Source: Suicoccus acidiformans
GTDB taxonomy: Bacteria > Bacillota > Bacilli > Lactobacillales > Aerococcaceae
Assembly (NCBI RefSeq): GCF_003546865.1
Contig: NZ_CP023434.1
Span: 310,001 to 374,000 of the forward strand
Direction: 5' to 3'
DNA length: 64,000 nt
Shown: piece after piece, positions 50,382 to 59,401 of the stretch
How the letters are laid out: every line of letters begins with the position of its first letter
Position numbering within the stretch: position 1 is the first letter of the stretch
Translations under genes and position numbers: made by a program
The notes under the pieces: model-generated
The model's input: only the letters and a program-made list of their open reading frames with translations
Told to the model about the DNA's origin: nothing
Database searches by the model: none

Positions 50382-51569
50382 ATGAAACGAGTGAAAATAA
50401 TTGAAGAATTTCCGATTCCGTGGTCTGAGGCGACCATTCAGGCTTTTCGGGAGACATTGTTGGCTTGGTATGACCAGGAGAAGCGGGATTTGCCTTGGCG
50501 CCAGACGAAAGATCCTTACAAAATCTGGGTGAGTGAAATTATGTTGCAACAAACCCAGGTCAATACGGTGATACCGTATTATGAGCGCTTTATTGAGGCC
50601 TTACCGAATATTCAAGCCTTGGCAGAAGCGGAAGAAGAGACGCTTTTGAATTTGTGGCAAGGCTTGGGCTACTATTCCAGGGTACGCAATATGCAGACAG
50701 CGGCCCAGCAGGTGATGGGCGAATATGGCGGTCAGCTGCCGAAGACGGCCGAGGCTTTGCGGACGCTGAAAGGGATTGGTCCTTACACGGCGGGGGCAAT
50801 CGCAAGCATTGCTTTTGGCGAACCAGAACCAGCAGTAGACGGTAATTTAATGCGGATTGTGACCCGGCTTTTTGAAATTGGGGAGGATATTGGCAAGGCC
50901 TCGACCAAGCGCCAAATTACGGCTTACCTGTATCAAATGATAGACCCGAAGCGTCCGGGGGATTTTAATCAGGCGCTGATGGATTTGGGGGCGACGATTA
51001 TGACGCCAGCGAATTTAACTCCTGAGCTGAGTCCGCTAAAGGCCTTTGACCAGTCTTACCAACACGGGACGGCAGAATTATATCCGGTCAAAAAAAGTAA
51101 AGTCACCGTTACCGAGCATAGCTTCCTAGCTTATATTCTTATGAATCCAAATGGAGAGGTCCTCTTTCGCAAGCACGGCGAGGGTGAATTATTGACAGGT
51201 CTGTGGCACTTCCCGCTAATTGAGCAAACTTTAGTGATGGATGAGGCAACCGAGCAAGAGATGTTGGAGCCTTTGACAGATTGGTTGACAGGAACAGATT
51301 TGGCATTCTCGAAGGAACAGTTCCATCTCAGTCTGCCTCAGGCATATCGTTATGACCGGGAGCAACTCCTGCGGCATTTGCCCTTGGTTAAGCATCAATT
51401 CTCGCATCGATTGTGGTACGTGCAATTAGTACCCGTTCAAGTTAACCAGTCAAGCAACTCTCTGTCAGGTCAATTGGAATGGCTTACTCTAGAGGAGTTG
51501 AAGACTTATCCTATGTCAACTTTGCAAACCAAGCTTCTACAAAGATGGTTGCCCGACCTGGGAGTTTAA
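50382..51569 (+). CDS. mutY: A/G-specific adenine glycosylase without Fe-S cluster
   Basis: Removes adenine mispaired with 8-oxoguanine. The 395-residue protein has the six-helix barrel and HhH domain (LRTLKGIGPYTAGAIASIAFG), the catalytic Glu in EIMLQQTQV, the Asp in PAVDGNLMRIVTR and a C-terminal NUDIX-like 8-oxoG recognition domain (about 250-390). The normal [4Fe-4S] loop C-x6-C-x2-C-x5-C after NQALMDLGA is replaced by TIMTPANLTPELSPLKAFDQ, with no Cys. I choose ATG 50382, with AAAGGGG six bases upstream; ATG 50376 abuts that site. Clusterless MutY forms are known from lactic acid bacteria, as I recall. Confidence 0.93.
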   Translation: MKRVKIIEEFPIPWSEATIQAFRETLLAWYDQEKRDLPWRQTKDPYKIWVSEIMLQQTQVNTVIPYYERFIEALPNIQALAEAEEETLLNLWQGLGYYSRVRNMQTAAQQVMGEYGGQLPKTAEALRTLKGIGPYTAGAIASIAFGEPEPAVDGNLMRIVTRLFEIGEDIGKASTKRQITAYLYQMIDPKRPGDFNQALMDLGATIMTPANLTPELSPLKAFDQSYQHGTAELYPVKKSKVTVTEHSFLAYILMNPNGEVLFRKHGEGELLTGLWHFPLIEQTLVMDEATEQEMLEPLTDWLTGTDLAFSKEQFHLSLPQAYRYDREQLLRHLPLVKHQFSHRLWYVQLVPVQVNQSSNSLSGQLEWLTLEELKTYPMSTLQTKLLQRWLPDLGV

Positions 51570-51720
51570 AGCGAACTGTGATAAAATTGAGAAGACGCAT
51601 CTTTGGAAAATGGTAGTGAATCAGCGATTTTCCAGATTGTGTGCCAGCAAATAGCGTCTCTTTGTCATAAAATAAACGATATTTAGCTGAATACTTAATA
51701 GAATTGAGGTGGCGAATTCA

Positions 51721-53487
51721 ATGAAACGACTCTGGCAATACTTCGAAGGTTACCGCTTTCAAAGTGTTCTTGGGCCTTTATTTAAATTAACCGAAGCAAT
51801 TATGGAGCTTTTTGTACCTATCTTTGTGGCGCGAATTATCGATGAAGCCATTCCGACCGGGGATATAATGCAAGTCTTACCGAACATCGCTTGGATGTTT
51901 GGGATTGCTTTGGCGGGCCTACTCTTCGCGATTACGGCTCAATATTTCGCGGCTCGGGCAGCGGTAGGCTTTACCCGAAATTTAAGTGTGGATTTATTTG
52001 AGAAGGTAACGAAATTGGGCCGGGGGACGCGTGATACCTTGAGTGATGCCAGTCTTTTGACGCGTTTGACGAGTGATACCTTCCAAGTCCAAAGTGGCTT
52101 GAATACTTTCTTCCGCTTATTTATGCGGTCGCCTTTTATTGTCTTTGGCTCGCTGATTATGGCGATGCAAATTGATTTAAGCATGACGGGTATTTTCCTG
52201 GAAATGATTATTCTCTTGATGGCGATAGTGATGGGGCTTATTTACATTGCCAATCCTGTCATCGCCAAAATACGTACAGCTTTCGATCGACTGACCGTCT
52301 TAACACGTGAGCAGATGCAAGGCTTGCGGGTTATTCGTGCCTTTCGGCAGGAGTCGCGGGAAGTGGGCGCCTTTGGCGAGCAGAATGCTGATTTGACCGA
52401 GCAACAAGTTAAAGTTGGTGACATCAATGCTTGGATGAACCCACTCACCTACGTTACAGTGAATGTAGCCCTTATTTTAGTTATTTGGCGGGGTGGCTGG
52501 AATATTCAAGTAGGTAGTCTGACCCAAGGAGAATTATTGGCCTTGGTGAATTACTTGCTATCAATTTTGACGGAGCTTGTTAAGTTGGCGACAACCATTA
52601 TGAATATGAATCGATCCTGGGCGAGTGCAAAGCGTTTAGTGGGCATTCTGGCCTTGCCGGATGAGACGCTAAGCTTTGTCAATGAACCGAATACCTTTGA
52701 TACACCAGACATTGCCTTTGCCTTTGAAGATGTAACGTTTCAATATCCGGACGCAGAAGCCCCATCTTTGGAGGAAATTGCTTTTGCGGTTAAGCAGGGA
52801 AGTTTCTTTGGGATTATTGGGAGTACGGGTTCCGGAAAGTCGACTTTGTTGAAGTTGGTGACCAAGAGTTTCGATCCTAGTGAGGGCCACGTGCACTTTA
52901 ATGACCAATATATGGATACGACTAGTCGCTTGGCCCTTCGCGAAGATATTAGCGTAGTGCCCGGACAAGTATCTTTATTTAAAGGGACGATTCGTTCGAA
53001 TTTAGCCATGGGCAAAATGGACGCGACTGACGCTGAAATGTGGCAGGCCCTGGCAGATGCCCAGGCCAAGGATTTCGTGGAGGCTTTGCCGGAGGGGCTA
53101 GATGCACCCGTGGCGGCCTTTGGACGCAATTTCTCAGGGGGTCAGCGTCAACGATTGACGATTGCCCGAGCTTTGATTAAGCCGGCCAAATTATTAATCT
53201 TCGATGATTCGACCTCAGCCTTGGACTATGTGACCGAGGCTAATTTCCAGCAGGTGTTGCATGAGAAGTATCCGGAGAAGACGATTCTGATGATTTCCCA
53301 GCGGACCCACAGTTTGAAGCGGGCCGATCAGATTCTGGTTCTAGAAGCGGGGCGTCAAGTTGGCCTGGGTACGCATGCAGAGCTGCTGGCGGATAATCAA
53401 GTTTACCAGGAAATTTACGCATCGCAACACGTGGAGGAGGGGAAGCAAGATGAAGCAGTCGAACACGCTCAGCCGGCTCATTCGTGA
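51721..53487 (+). CDS. ABC exporter half-transporter, first subunit
   Basis: A fused membrane-ATPase half-transporter of 588 residues, with six spans in the first 310 residues. The ATPase domain has Walker A GSTGSGKST, signature FSGGQRQRLT and Walker B LLIFDDSTSALD. The residue after the Walker B Asp is Asp rather than the catalytic Glu, which marks the degenerate site of heterodimeric exporters. ATG 51721 follows AGGTGG; the in-frame GTG 51709 lies within that site. It overlaps the second subunit by 38 bases. Substrate unknown; LmrC/BmrC-like drug efflux is likely. Confidence 0.92.
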   Translation: MKRLWQYFEGYRFQSVLGPLFKLTEAIMELFVPIFVARIIDEAIPTGDIMQVLPNIAWMFGIALAGLLFAITAQYFAARAAVGFTRNLSVDLFEKVTKLGRGTRDTLSDASLLTRLTSDTFQVQSGLNTFFRLFMRSPFIVFGSLIMAMQIDLSMTGIFLEMIILLMAIVMGLIYIANPVIAKIRTAFDRLTVLTREQMQGLRVIRAFRQESREVGAFGEQNADLTEQQVKVGDINAWMNPLTYVTVNVALILVIWRGGWNIQVGSLTQGELLALVNYLLSILTELVKLATTIMNMNRSWASAKRLVGILALPDETLSFVNEPNTFDTPDIAFAFEDVTFQYPDAEAPSLEEIAFAVKQGSFFGIIGSTGSGKSTLLKLVTKSFDPSEGHVHFNDQYMDTTSRLALREDISVVPGQVSLFKGTIRSNLAMGKMDATDAEMWQALADAQAKDFVEALPEGLDAPVAAFGRNFSGGQRQRLTIARALIKPAKLLIFDDSTSALDYVTEANFQQVLHEKYPEKTILMISQRTHSLKRADQILVLEAGRQVGLGTHAELLADNQVYQEIYASQHVEEGKQDEAVEHAQPAHS

Positions 53488-55189
53488 TGTGAGCCAACCG
53501 CTTTGGTCGGTCTGCTTGGCGCTTTTAGGCACGGGCTTACAAGTGGGTCTTACCATTTACATGCCCGTTCTGATTGGCCGGGCTTTGGACCAGACAATTG
53601 CTGCTGGTCAGGTGAATTTCACGGCTTTGGTGGCTATCCTCCAAGAGATGGCGCTAGTCATGCTGGCTAATGCCTTGGTACAGTTGTTGAATCCACTTAT
53701 ATATAACCGGCTTGTCTACCGGGCCATCGAGCGCCTGCGCAATCAAGTTCTAAGCAAGATACATCGCTTGCCGCTGAGTTATTTGGATCAGCGCGCAACG
53801 GGTGAACTAGTCAGTCGCGTGACGACTGATACGGAGCAGTTAGCTGATGGCTTATTGATGGTTTTTAACCAATTTTTCGTGGGGATTTTGACGATTCTGG
53901 TGACGATTGTGACGATGGCGCGTTTGGATTGGCTCATGATGCTTTTAGTCGTACTTTTGACGCCGATTTCCCTTTTCGTCTCGCGCTTTATCGCCAATCG
54001 CAGTTATCAGTACTTCCAGCTGCAAACCCAATATCGGGGGGAGCATGCGAGTTTTGTCGAAGAGACGATTCAGCAAGGCGAGATTATCCGTCTGTTTAAC
54101 CAGCAAGCGGTAATGAATGAACGCTTCCGGCAAGTTAATACAGATTATCTGGATGCATCTCAGTCGGCGATTTTTTACTCGTCGACGGTGAATCCGACTA
54201 CCCGCTTTATCAATGCACTAATTTATGCCTTGTTGGCCCTTTTTGGAGTGTGGCGGATAATGAAGGGTAGCTTCACCGTGGGTCAGTTGGCGACTTTCCT
54301 TAACTATGCCAACCAATACACGAAGCCCTTTAATGACATATCTAATGTTCTGGCTGAGATTCAAAGTGCTCTAGCCTGCGCTGAGCGCCTGTATGCGATT
54401 ATTGACCAGCCGGATGAAGCAGAAACCGGCTACTACCTCTACCAAGATGGGGATGTGGATGGCGCGGTGGCCTTTAACCAAGCTAGTTTCAGCTATCAGC
54501 CGGATAAGCCTCTGATTGAGCGTTTGACCTTGTCAATTCAACCCGGTCAAACCGTGGCCATTGTTGGGCCTACCGGAGCCGGCAAATCGACGATGATTAA
54601 CTTATTGATGCGCTTTTATGACTTGGATGGTGGCCAAATTCTTATTGACGGTGAGCCGGCCACGGATTATACGCGTGACGCTGTACGTAGTCAGTTCGGC
54701 ATGGTTCTGCAAGAAACGTGGCTTAAGACAGGAACCATCCACGAGAATATTGCCTACGGCTATCCGCAAGCAAGTCGCGAAGAAGTGGTCGCTGCGGCTC
54801 GCTCAGCCCACGCTGACCACTTTATTAGCCTCCTTCCAGAGGGCTATGATACTAAGGTGGGTGAGGGTGGCGTGCAACTATCCACGGGTCAAGAACAACT
54901 TCTGGCGATTGCCCGCATCTTCGTCCGCTTGCCGAATATGCTAATTCTGGACGAGGCCACGTCGTCGATTGATACGCGGACGGAAATTTTCATCCAAGAT
55001 GCCTTTGATGCTTTAATGGAAGGGCGGACTAGCTTTATCATTGCCCACCGCCTCTCAACGATTCAGAATGCAGACGTCATCCTCGTGATGAATCAAGGTC
55101 GTATTGTTGAACAGGGCAATCATGAAGCATTAATGCAATCGCGTGGTTTCTACTACCGCATGCAAGTGGCCCAGGATGCAATTGCTTAG
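53450..55189 (+). CDS. ABC exporter half-transporter, second subunit
   Basis: The partner half-transporter of 579 residues. Six membrane spans are followed by an ATPase domain with Walker A GPTGAGKST, Walker B MLILDEATSSID with the catalytic Glu, and switch His in AHRLST. Its signature is LSTGQ rather than LSGGQ. Together with the Asp in the first subunit this gives one consensus and one degenerate ATP site, the normal design of heterodimeric exporters such as LmrCD or TM287/288. ATG 53450 has GGAGGAGGGG upstream; the longer open frame is a shadow. Confidence 0.92.
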   Translation: MKQSNTLSRLIRDVSQPLWSVCLALLGTGLQVGLTIYMPVLIGRALDQTIAAGQVNFTALVAILQEMALVMLANALVQLLNPLIYNRLVYRAIERLRNQVLSKIHRLPLSYLDQRATGELVSRVTTDTEQLADGLLMVFNQFFVGILTILVTIVTMARLDWLMMLLVVLLTPISLFVSRFIANRSYQYFQLQTQYRGEHASFVEETIQQGEIIRLFNQQAVMNERFRQVNTDYLDASQSAIFYSSTVNPTTRFINALIYALLALFGVWRIMKGSFTVGQLATFLNYANQYTKPFNDISNVLAEIQSALACAERLYAIIDQPDEAETGYYLYQDGDVDGAVAFNQASFSYQPDKPLIERLTLSIQPGQTVAIVGPTGAGKSTMINLLMRFYDLDGGQILIDGEPATDYTRDAVRSQFGMVLQETWLKTGTIHENIAYGYPQASREEVVAAARSAHADHFISLLPEGYDTKVGEGGVQLSTGQEQLLAIARIFVRLPNMLILDEATSSIDTRTEIFIQDAFDALMEGRTSFIIAHRLSTIQNADVILVMNQGRIVEQGNHEALMQSRGFYYRMQVAQDAIA

Positions 55190-55210
55190 GCATTGGAGGG
55201 GGGGTCTGCT

Positions 55211-55282
55211 ATGCTTTATTTGCAGATGCTCCCTATAGCGGTGACAGATGAGAATATTTTTTTGCTAGAAGTTTGCAAGTGA
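55211..55282 (+). CDS. Possible 23-residue small ORF
   Basis: ATG 55211 follows a very strong purine tract (GGAGGGGGGG at 55195-55204). The frame reads MLYLQMLPIAVTD and ends LEVCK. It lies between the ABC exporter and the PH-domain gene. It could be a small peptide or a chance frame; only the ribosome binding site supports it. Confidence 0.25.
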   Translation: MLYLQMLPIAVTDENIFLLEVCK

Positions 55283-55301
55283 GAATTTAGGAGGAATCGA
55301 T

Positions 55302-55670
55302 ATGGCAATTAGTAATGCACTCGGCTGGACTTTTACGAGCGAATTGAACAAGGTGCCCCAGGAATTGACCGAGCTTCTTATTGAAGGTGAAAGAATTCAT
55401 GCTGCTTATAAGACTGTCCGCGATATTGCAGTCTTTACGAACAAACGGCTTATTGTGATGGACTCTCAAGGCTTAACCGGTCGCAAAAAAGAGATTTACA
55501 GCTTGCCCTATAGTGCCATTAATATGTGGTCGACTGAAAACGCTGGGACGATAGACTTAAACTCTGAAGTGCAACTTTGGACCCGGGCCGGTGAGGTGAA
55601 GATTAATCTGCACCGTGGCGTTGATCCGCGTAAACTTGACCGGGTACTGGCGGAAGCCTGCCTGAAATAA
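55302..55670 (+). CDS. Bacterial PH-domain protein (PF08000-like)
   Basis: A 122-residue single-domain protein resembling the bacterial pleckstrin-homology-like family. The strand-rich pattern EGERIHAAYKTVRDIAVFTNKRLIVMD is the family hallmark, followed by SLPYSAINMWSTE and a C-terminal helix DPRKLDRVLAEAC. There is no membrane span. Function unknown; related proteins are common near transport or stress genes. AGGAGG precedes ATG 55302, and a terminator follows. Confidence 0.88.
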   Translation: MAISNALGWTFTSELNKVPQELTELLIEGERIHAAYKTVRDIAVFTNKRLIVMDSQGLTGRKKEIYSLPYSAINMWSTENAGTIDLNSEVQLWTRAGEVKINLHRGVDPRKLDRVLAEACLK

Positions 55671-55692
55671 ATAGATGAATTGACTGGAATAA

Positions 55693-55718
55693 AGAGACTC
55701 CCTTGAGGAGTCTTTTTT
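55693..55718 (+). terminator. Terminator after the PH-domain gene
   Basis: AGACTCC and GGAGTCT form a perfect stem around CTTGA, followed by a T run. Confidence 0.9.
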
Positions 55719-56041
55719 GCATGGAGTGGCTTGTTCTTTGAGCGGAGCTAGAATGGCGCTGGTGGCAGCTGGGCAGTCGTGAAATGTGTGCATGCACGGT
55801 TTTAAAACTCAACCTAAAGCGGAACAGGAGACTACCGGAATAGTTAGGTAGTCCGTGCTATGCTAGCGACTTTACGCACTCCTTGTTGGTAGTTAGCGCC
55901 TTGTACTGCATAGGTTATAAGGCTTTTGGGGGAAAGTGGGAAATTGAGATTTTGGCGTGTTATATTGGGGTGAGGTGTGTTATAATGGTGAGGTGTTTAA
56001 AATGACCTTTGGGTCTTAGTAGAAAGAAAGTAGGTTAAGTG
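55719..56041 (+). promoter_or_regulatory. Leader of the DUF402 gene, with tandem TATA-containing repeat
   Basis: Two adjacent copies of GTGTTATAWTGG followed by GTGAGGT or TGAGGT lie at 55957-55976 and 55977-55994. The second contains TATAAT (55981-55986), a likely -10. A stem GACTACC/GGTAGTC lies further up at about 55830-55853. No gene is seen. Confidence 0.4.
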
Positions 56042-56593
56042 ATGAAACAACCGAAAGAGGGTGAATTCATCACTATTAAGGGTTATAAGCATGATGGCTC
56101 TTTGCATCGGACTTGGAAGGATAATATGGTCCTGAAGACGAGCGAGCAATCGATTATTGCCTGTAACGACCATACCTTAGTCACAGAATCGGATGGACGA
56201 CGCTGGGTGACACGTGAAGTGGCCTTGCTGTACTATCATAAGCATTTCTGGTTTAATGTGGTCTGCATGTTGCGTAAGCGGGGAGTTACCTATTATTGTA
56301 ACTTAGCTTCGCCATATGTAATGGACCAGGAAGCTTTGAAATATATCGATTATGACTTGGATATTAAAGTGTTTCCAGATGGTGAGAAGCGTTTGTTAGA
56401 TTTGGATGAGTATGAAATTCATGGACGGCGTTATCATTATTCTGATGAAATTGATCGAATTATTAAGTATCAAATCCAAGAACTCGTTCGTTGGATTGAA
56501 GAGGAGAAAGGGCCTTTCTCGCCTCATTTCATTGATATTTGGTATGAGCGTTATTGTCAATTGAGCCATCAATATAAGCAAAAGCATAACTAA
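56042..56593 (+). CDS. DUF402 nucleoside tri/diphosphate phosphatase-like protein
   Basis: A 183-residue protein of the DUF402 / NtdP group, whose staphylococcal member hydrolyses nucleoside tri- and diphosphates. It opens [21 protein letters not shown]. The metal and phosphate-binding core [36 protein letters not shown] and [10 protein letters not shown] keeps its Asp residues. ATG 56042 is preferred; GTG 56039 is the adjacent in-frame codon. Monocistronic, with a terminator downstream. Confidence 0.88.
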   Translation: MKQPKEGEFITIKGYKHDGSLHRTWKDNMVLKTSEQSIIACNDHTLVTESDGRRWVTREVALLYYHKHFWFNVVCMLRKRGVTYYCNLASPYVMDQEALKYIDYDLDIKVFPDGEKRLLDLDEYEIHGRRYHYSDEIDRIIKYQIQELVRWIEEEKGPFSPHFIDIWYERYCQLSHQYKQKHN

Positions 56594-56673
56594 ATAGTAG
56601 TGAATTCGCTAACGGCTATCAAGCAACTGAGAGCCTCGCGTCTCATCCAGCTTATGGCCATGCTTTTTTTGAG

Positions 56674-56706
56674 GGACAACCATTCTTTGGTTGTGCCTTT
56701 TTATTT
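56674..56706 (+). terminator. Terminator after the DUF402 gene
   Basis: ACAACCA and TGGTTGT pair around TTCT, with outer GG/CC, followed by TTTTTATTTT. Confidence 0.8.
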
Positions 56707-56733
56707 TGACGTTAACATAATATTATGAAAAAA

Positions 56734-56761
56734 TTGACATTGCATTCATGTCTAGTTTAAA
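56734..56761 (+). promoter_or_regulatory. Promoter candidate upstream of pullulanase
   Basis: TTGACA (56734-56739), a 16-base spacer and TTTAAA (56756-56761). A second candidate, the extended -10 TGATACAAT, lies at about 56814-56822. The remaining bases to 57052 carry no gene. Confidence 0.5.
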
Positions 56762-57052
56762 GGTGAGAGTTCGCTTAAAAATACGTGAATATGCCCACAA
56801 CTGATTATAGGTATGATACAATACTTTAGATGAACAAGAGTATATATAGCGATGTGATATGCAATTTTTGTCTCGGTAATGAAATATTTAGGACGAGTGC
56901 ATCGCTAGCGTTACAAGAAGCAGAATGGAAATGAGCCATCCAAAGTAGATGAAGGGCTATGCTTGGTTTAGCAGGTAGAAATGTTAAACTATGCATAAGG
57001 GTGCCCGGCAAACAAGCATATGCGCGTTATAGAGGGAGAAGGGGAGCTATTC

Positions 57053-59002
57053 ATGCGTTATCAACAACCAGAAGTCCTGCCCAATCATCGGCGGATTATA
57101 CGAAATAGAGAAGTGATTGAACGCTATAGTCGCGAGGATTATGTTACTTTATTTAAGCAATATCATGGGCAACTCGGCGCTATTTACACAGAGGAAGGCA
57201 CCGAGTTCAAGCTATGGGCACCGACGGCTTCACAGGTGGAATTATTAATTTATGAAAGCAATTATGGTCCCTTGGTTGAAAGCTATGTTATGGAAAAATC
57301 AGAAACCGAAGCGCTTTGGAGTTATTATTTACCCGGTGATCAACACGGTCTGACTTATCGTTACCGCTTGATTTTTGTTGGGGGGATGGTTAATACTTCA
57401 GTCGATCCTTATAGTAAGGCTGTTACCGTTAATGGGGCGCGCTCAGTGGTTTTAAATCTTGAGAAGACGAATCCTGAAGGTTGGGGCGAGCGGATGGCCC
57501 CGTTTGAAGATCAGTCTCAAGCAATCATTTATGAAGCCCATGTGCGGGACTTTACGGTGTCCAATTCGAGCTCCATTATTAATAAGGGGAAATTCCTTGG
57601 TGTCATTGAAGAAGGGGCTGTGAACGATTACGGATCGCCAGCAGGCTTGGATTACTTGAAGGAGTTAGGTGTAACCCACGTTGAGTTCTTGCCAATGTTT
57701 GACTTTCAGACAGTTGATGAGACCGTCTATAAGCCGACCCAGTATAATTGGGGCTATGATCCGCTGAATTACAATGCGCCGGAAGGCTCCTATGCAACGG
57801 ATGCCTATAATCCTGAAGTGCGTATTCGTGAATTGAAGGCAATGATTAAGAAACTCCATGATGCGGGTATTCGGGTCATAATGGATGTGGTCTACAATCA
57901 TGTCTATGAAGTTGAACAACATAGCCTGCACTTAACGGTACCGGGTTATTTCTTCCGCTACAATGAGGAGGGTGAATTTACCAATGGTACTGGTGTTGGT
58001 AATGATACCGCTTCTGAACGACCGATGTTCCGCAAATATATTGTCGACAGTGTGACGTATTGGGCAGAAGAGTTCCATATTGACGGTTTTCGTTTCGACC
58101 TTATGGGCATTCACGACATTGTGACCATGAATGAGGTACGTAAGTCCTTGGATGAAATTGATCCAACGATTATGCTTTTTGGTGAGGGCTGGAATTTATA
58201 TACGCCGCTAGCTGAACATGAAGTTGCCAATCAGAATAATGCTCATGTCATGCCACGGATTGGCCAATTTAATGATGGCATCCGTGAGGCCTTGAAGGGG
58301 AATGACTTCGACCCGCAAGCACGTGGCTTTATTAACGGTGCTTGGTATATGGAGCAGAGTTTGATATCCAACTTCATGGCGGCTTTGGACTTGCGGAGTT
58401 ACATTGAGCCGACCCAGCTGATTCAATACGTTGAAGCGCACGATAACTATACGCTTTATGACCGACTGAAGGCGGCCGATCCAGGCTTAGATGAGGAGAC
58501 TATTGTTAAACGTCACGAGCTGGCTAGTACCATTATTCTTCTAGCCCAGGGCATTCCTTTCATTCATGCCGGCCAGGAGTTTCTCCGGAGTAAACAAGGC
58601 GTCCGCGACAGCTACAATTCGCCGGACCATATTAACGAAATCGACTGGAATCGCCAGGAGACTTATCGCCATTCGGTTAACTTGGTCAAAAATTTGATTC
58701 AGTTACGTAAGCAAGAGCCGCTCTTGCATCTATCAAGCTATGAAGATATTCGCCAAGTTATGGATGTGAAGAACAATGCTTTCCAACTAGTCGTTTTGAC
58801 CTACCGAAGTGAGGATTATAATTTGTTGATTGCCTTTAATGCGCGCGAATCAGCTGCCCCGGTACACTTGGAAGAAGGTCGCTATATTTATAAATTGTAT
58901 GATGGGCAGGTTTTCTTGGACGATGAACACGAAGTGGAGGATAGCCATACGATTTACGTGCCGCCGTATACCGGTATGGTCTTGAAACAATTTACACATT
59001 AA
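57053..59002 (+). CDS. pulA: Type I pullulanase
   Basis: Debranches alpha-1,6 links of pullulan, glycogen or starch oligosaccharides. No signal peptide is seen, so it is likely cytosolic and acts on glycogen or imported maltodextrins. The 649-residue protein has an N-terminal CBM48-like domain (EGTEFKLWAPTASQVELLIYE) and a GH13 catalytic core with the pullulanase motif YNWGYDPLNYNAPEGSY, then VIMDVVYNHVYE, DGFRFDLMGIHD (nucleophile Asp), GEGWN (acid Glu) and EAHDNYTLYD. ATG 57053 follows AAGGGGAGC; the open frame begins 11 codons earlier. No other glycogen genes are adjacent. Confidence 0.94.
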   Translation: MRYQQPEVLPNHRRIIRNREVIERYSREDYVTLFKQYHGQLGAIYTEEGTEFKLWAPTASQVELLIYESNYGPLVESYVMEKSETEALWSYYLPGDQHGLTYRYRLIFVGGMVNTSVDPYSKAVTVNGARSVVLNLEKTNPEGWGERMAPFEDQSQAIIYEAHVRDFTVSNSSSIINKGKFLGVIEEGAVNDYGSPAGLDYLKELGVTHVEFLPMFDFQTVDETVYKPTQYNWGYDPLNYNAPEGSYATDAYNPEVRIRELKAMIKKLHDAGIRVIMDVVYNHVYEVEQHSLHLTVPGYFFRYNEEGEFTNGTGVGNDTASERPMFRKYIVDSVTYWAEEFHIDGFRFDLMGIHDIVTMNEVRKSLDEIDPTIMLFGEGWNLYTPLAEHEVANQNNAHVMPRIGQFNDGIREALKGNDFDPQARGFINGAWYMEQSLISNFMAALDLRSYIEPTQLIQYVEAHDNYTLYDRLKAADPGLDEETIVKRHELASTIILLAQGIPFIHAGQEFLRSKQGVRDSYNSPDHINEIDWNRQETYRHSVNLVKNLIQLRKQEPLLHLSSYEDIRQVMDVKNNAFQLVVLTYRSEDYNLLIAFNARESAAPVHLEEGRYIYKLYDGQVFLDDEHEVEDSHTIYVPPYTGMVLKQFTH

Positions 59003-59015
59003 GCGAAGAATCTAC

Positions 59016-59053
59016 AGCAGGTTGGTGAGGGATTTCACGGACCTGCTTTTTTT
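59016..59053 (+). terminator. Terminator after pulA
   Basis: AGCAGGT and ACCTGCT form the stem with a long loop, followed by eight T residues. Confidence 0.8.
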
Positions 59054-59077
59054 CTTACTACAACATAAAGCTCCCTG

Positions 59078-59168
59078 TTTTATACAGCACAAGAAATAAA
59101 CTCTCCTGAAAAATGGGTCGCATCAACGTTCAGTCATAATTATATTCATTGAGATGTATATTTTTGAG
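59078..59168. repeat. Interspersed repeat, short copy (B)
   Basis: TTTTATACAGCACAAGAAAT joins directly to CTCTCCTGAA, ATCAACGTTCAG, TATTCATTGAGATGTATA and TTTTTG. It matches both ends of the element at 17087-17262 but lacks its middle of about 85 bases. The rest of 59169-59349 has no gene. Confidence 0.65.
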
Positions 59169-59349
59169 GGGAGACGAGTATAAAAGCAGCTTAGGTGGGG
59201 GCAGATTGACCTTGGTAGCTAGATAGCGTGAGAAGTGGGTTATTTGTGGGTGTGCCGTTCACTGATATGACCGCAGTATATTCATACATTTCTTTATCGC
59301 ATAATTCAGTTACCCAGCGAGTTTATTCGAATAGCGTTCGTTGATTTTT

Positions 59350-59360
59350 TGGTATATAAT
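59350..59360 (+). promoter_or_regulatory. Promoter -10 of the thiolase gene
   Basis: TGGTATATAAT contains an extended -10 (TGG then TATATA) overlapping TATAAT (59355-59360), about 42 bases before the ATG. Confidence 0.55.
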
Positions 59361-59401
59361 AGGTGAACTTACGCGCAAGTAATTGAGAAAGGAGTCGTTC
59401 G

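Noticed and set aside
51721-55189. Asp in Walker B of one ABC subunit and LSTGQ in the other as damaging mutations
   Set aside because: This asymmetry is the normal design of heterodimeric ABC exporters.
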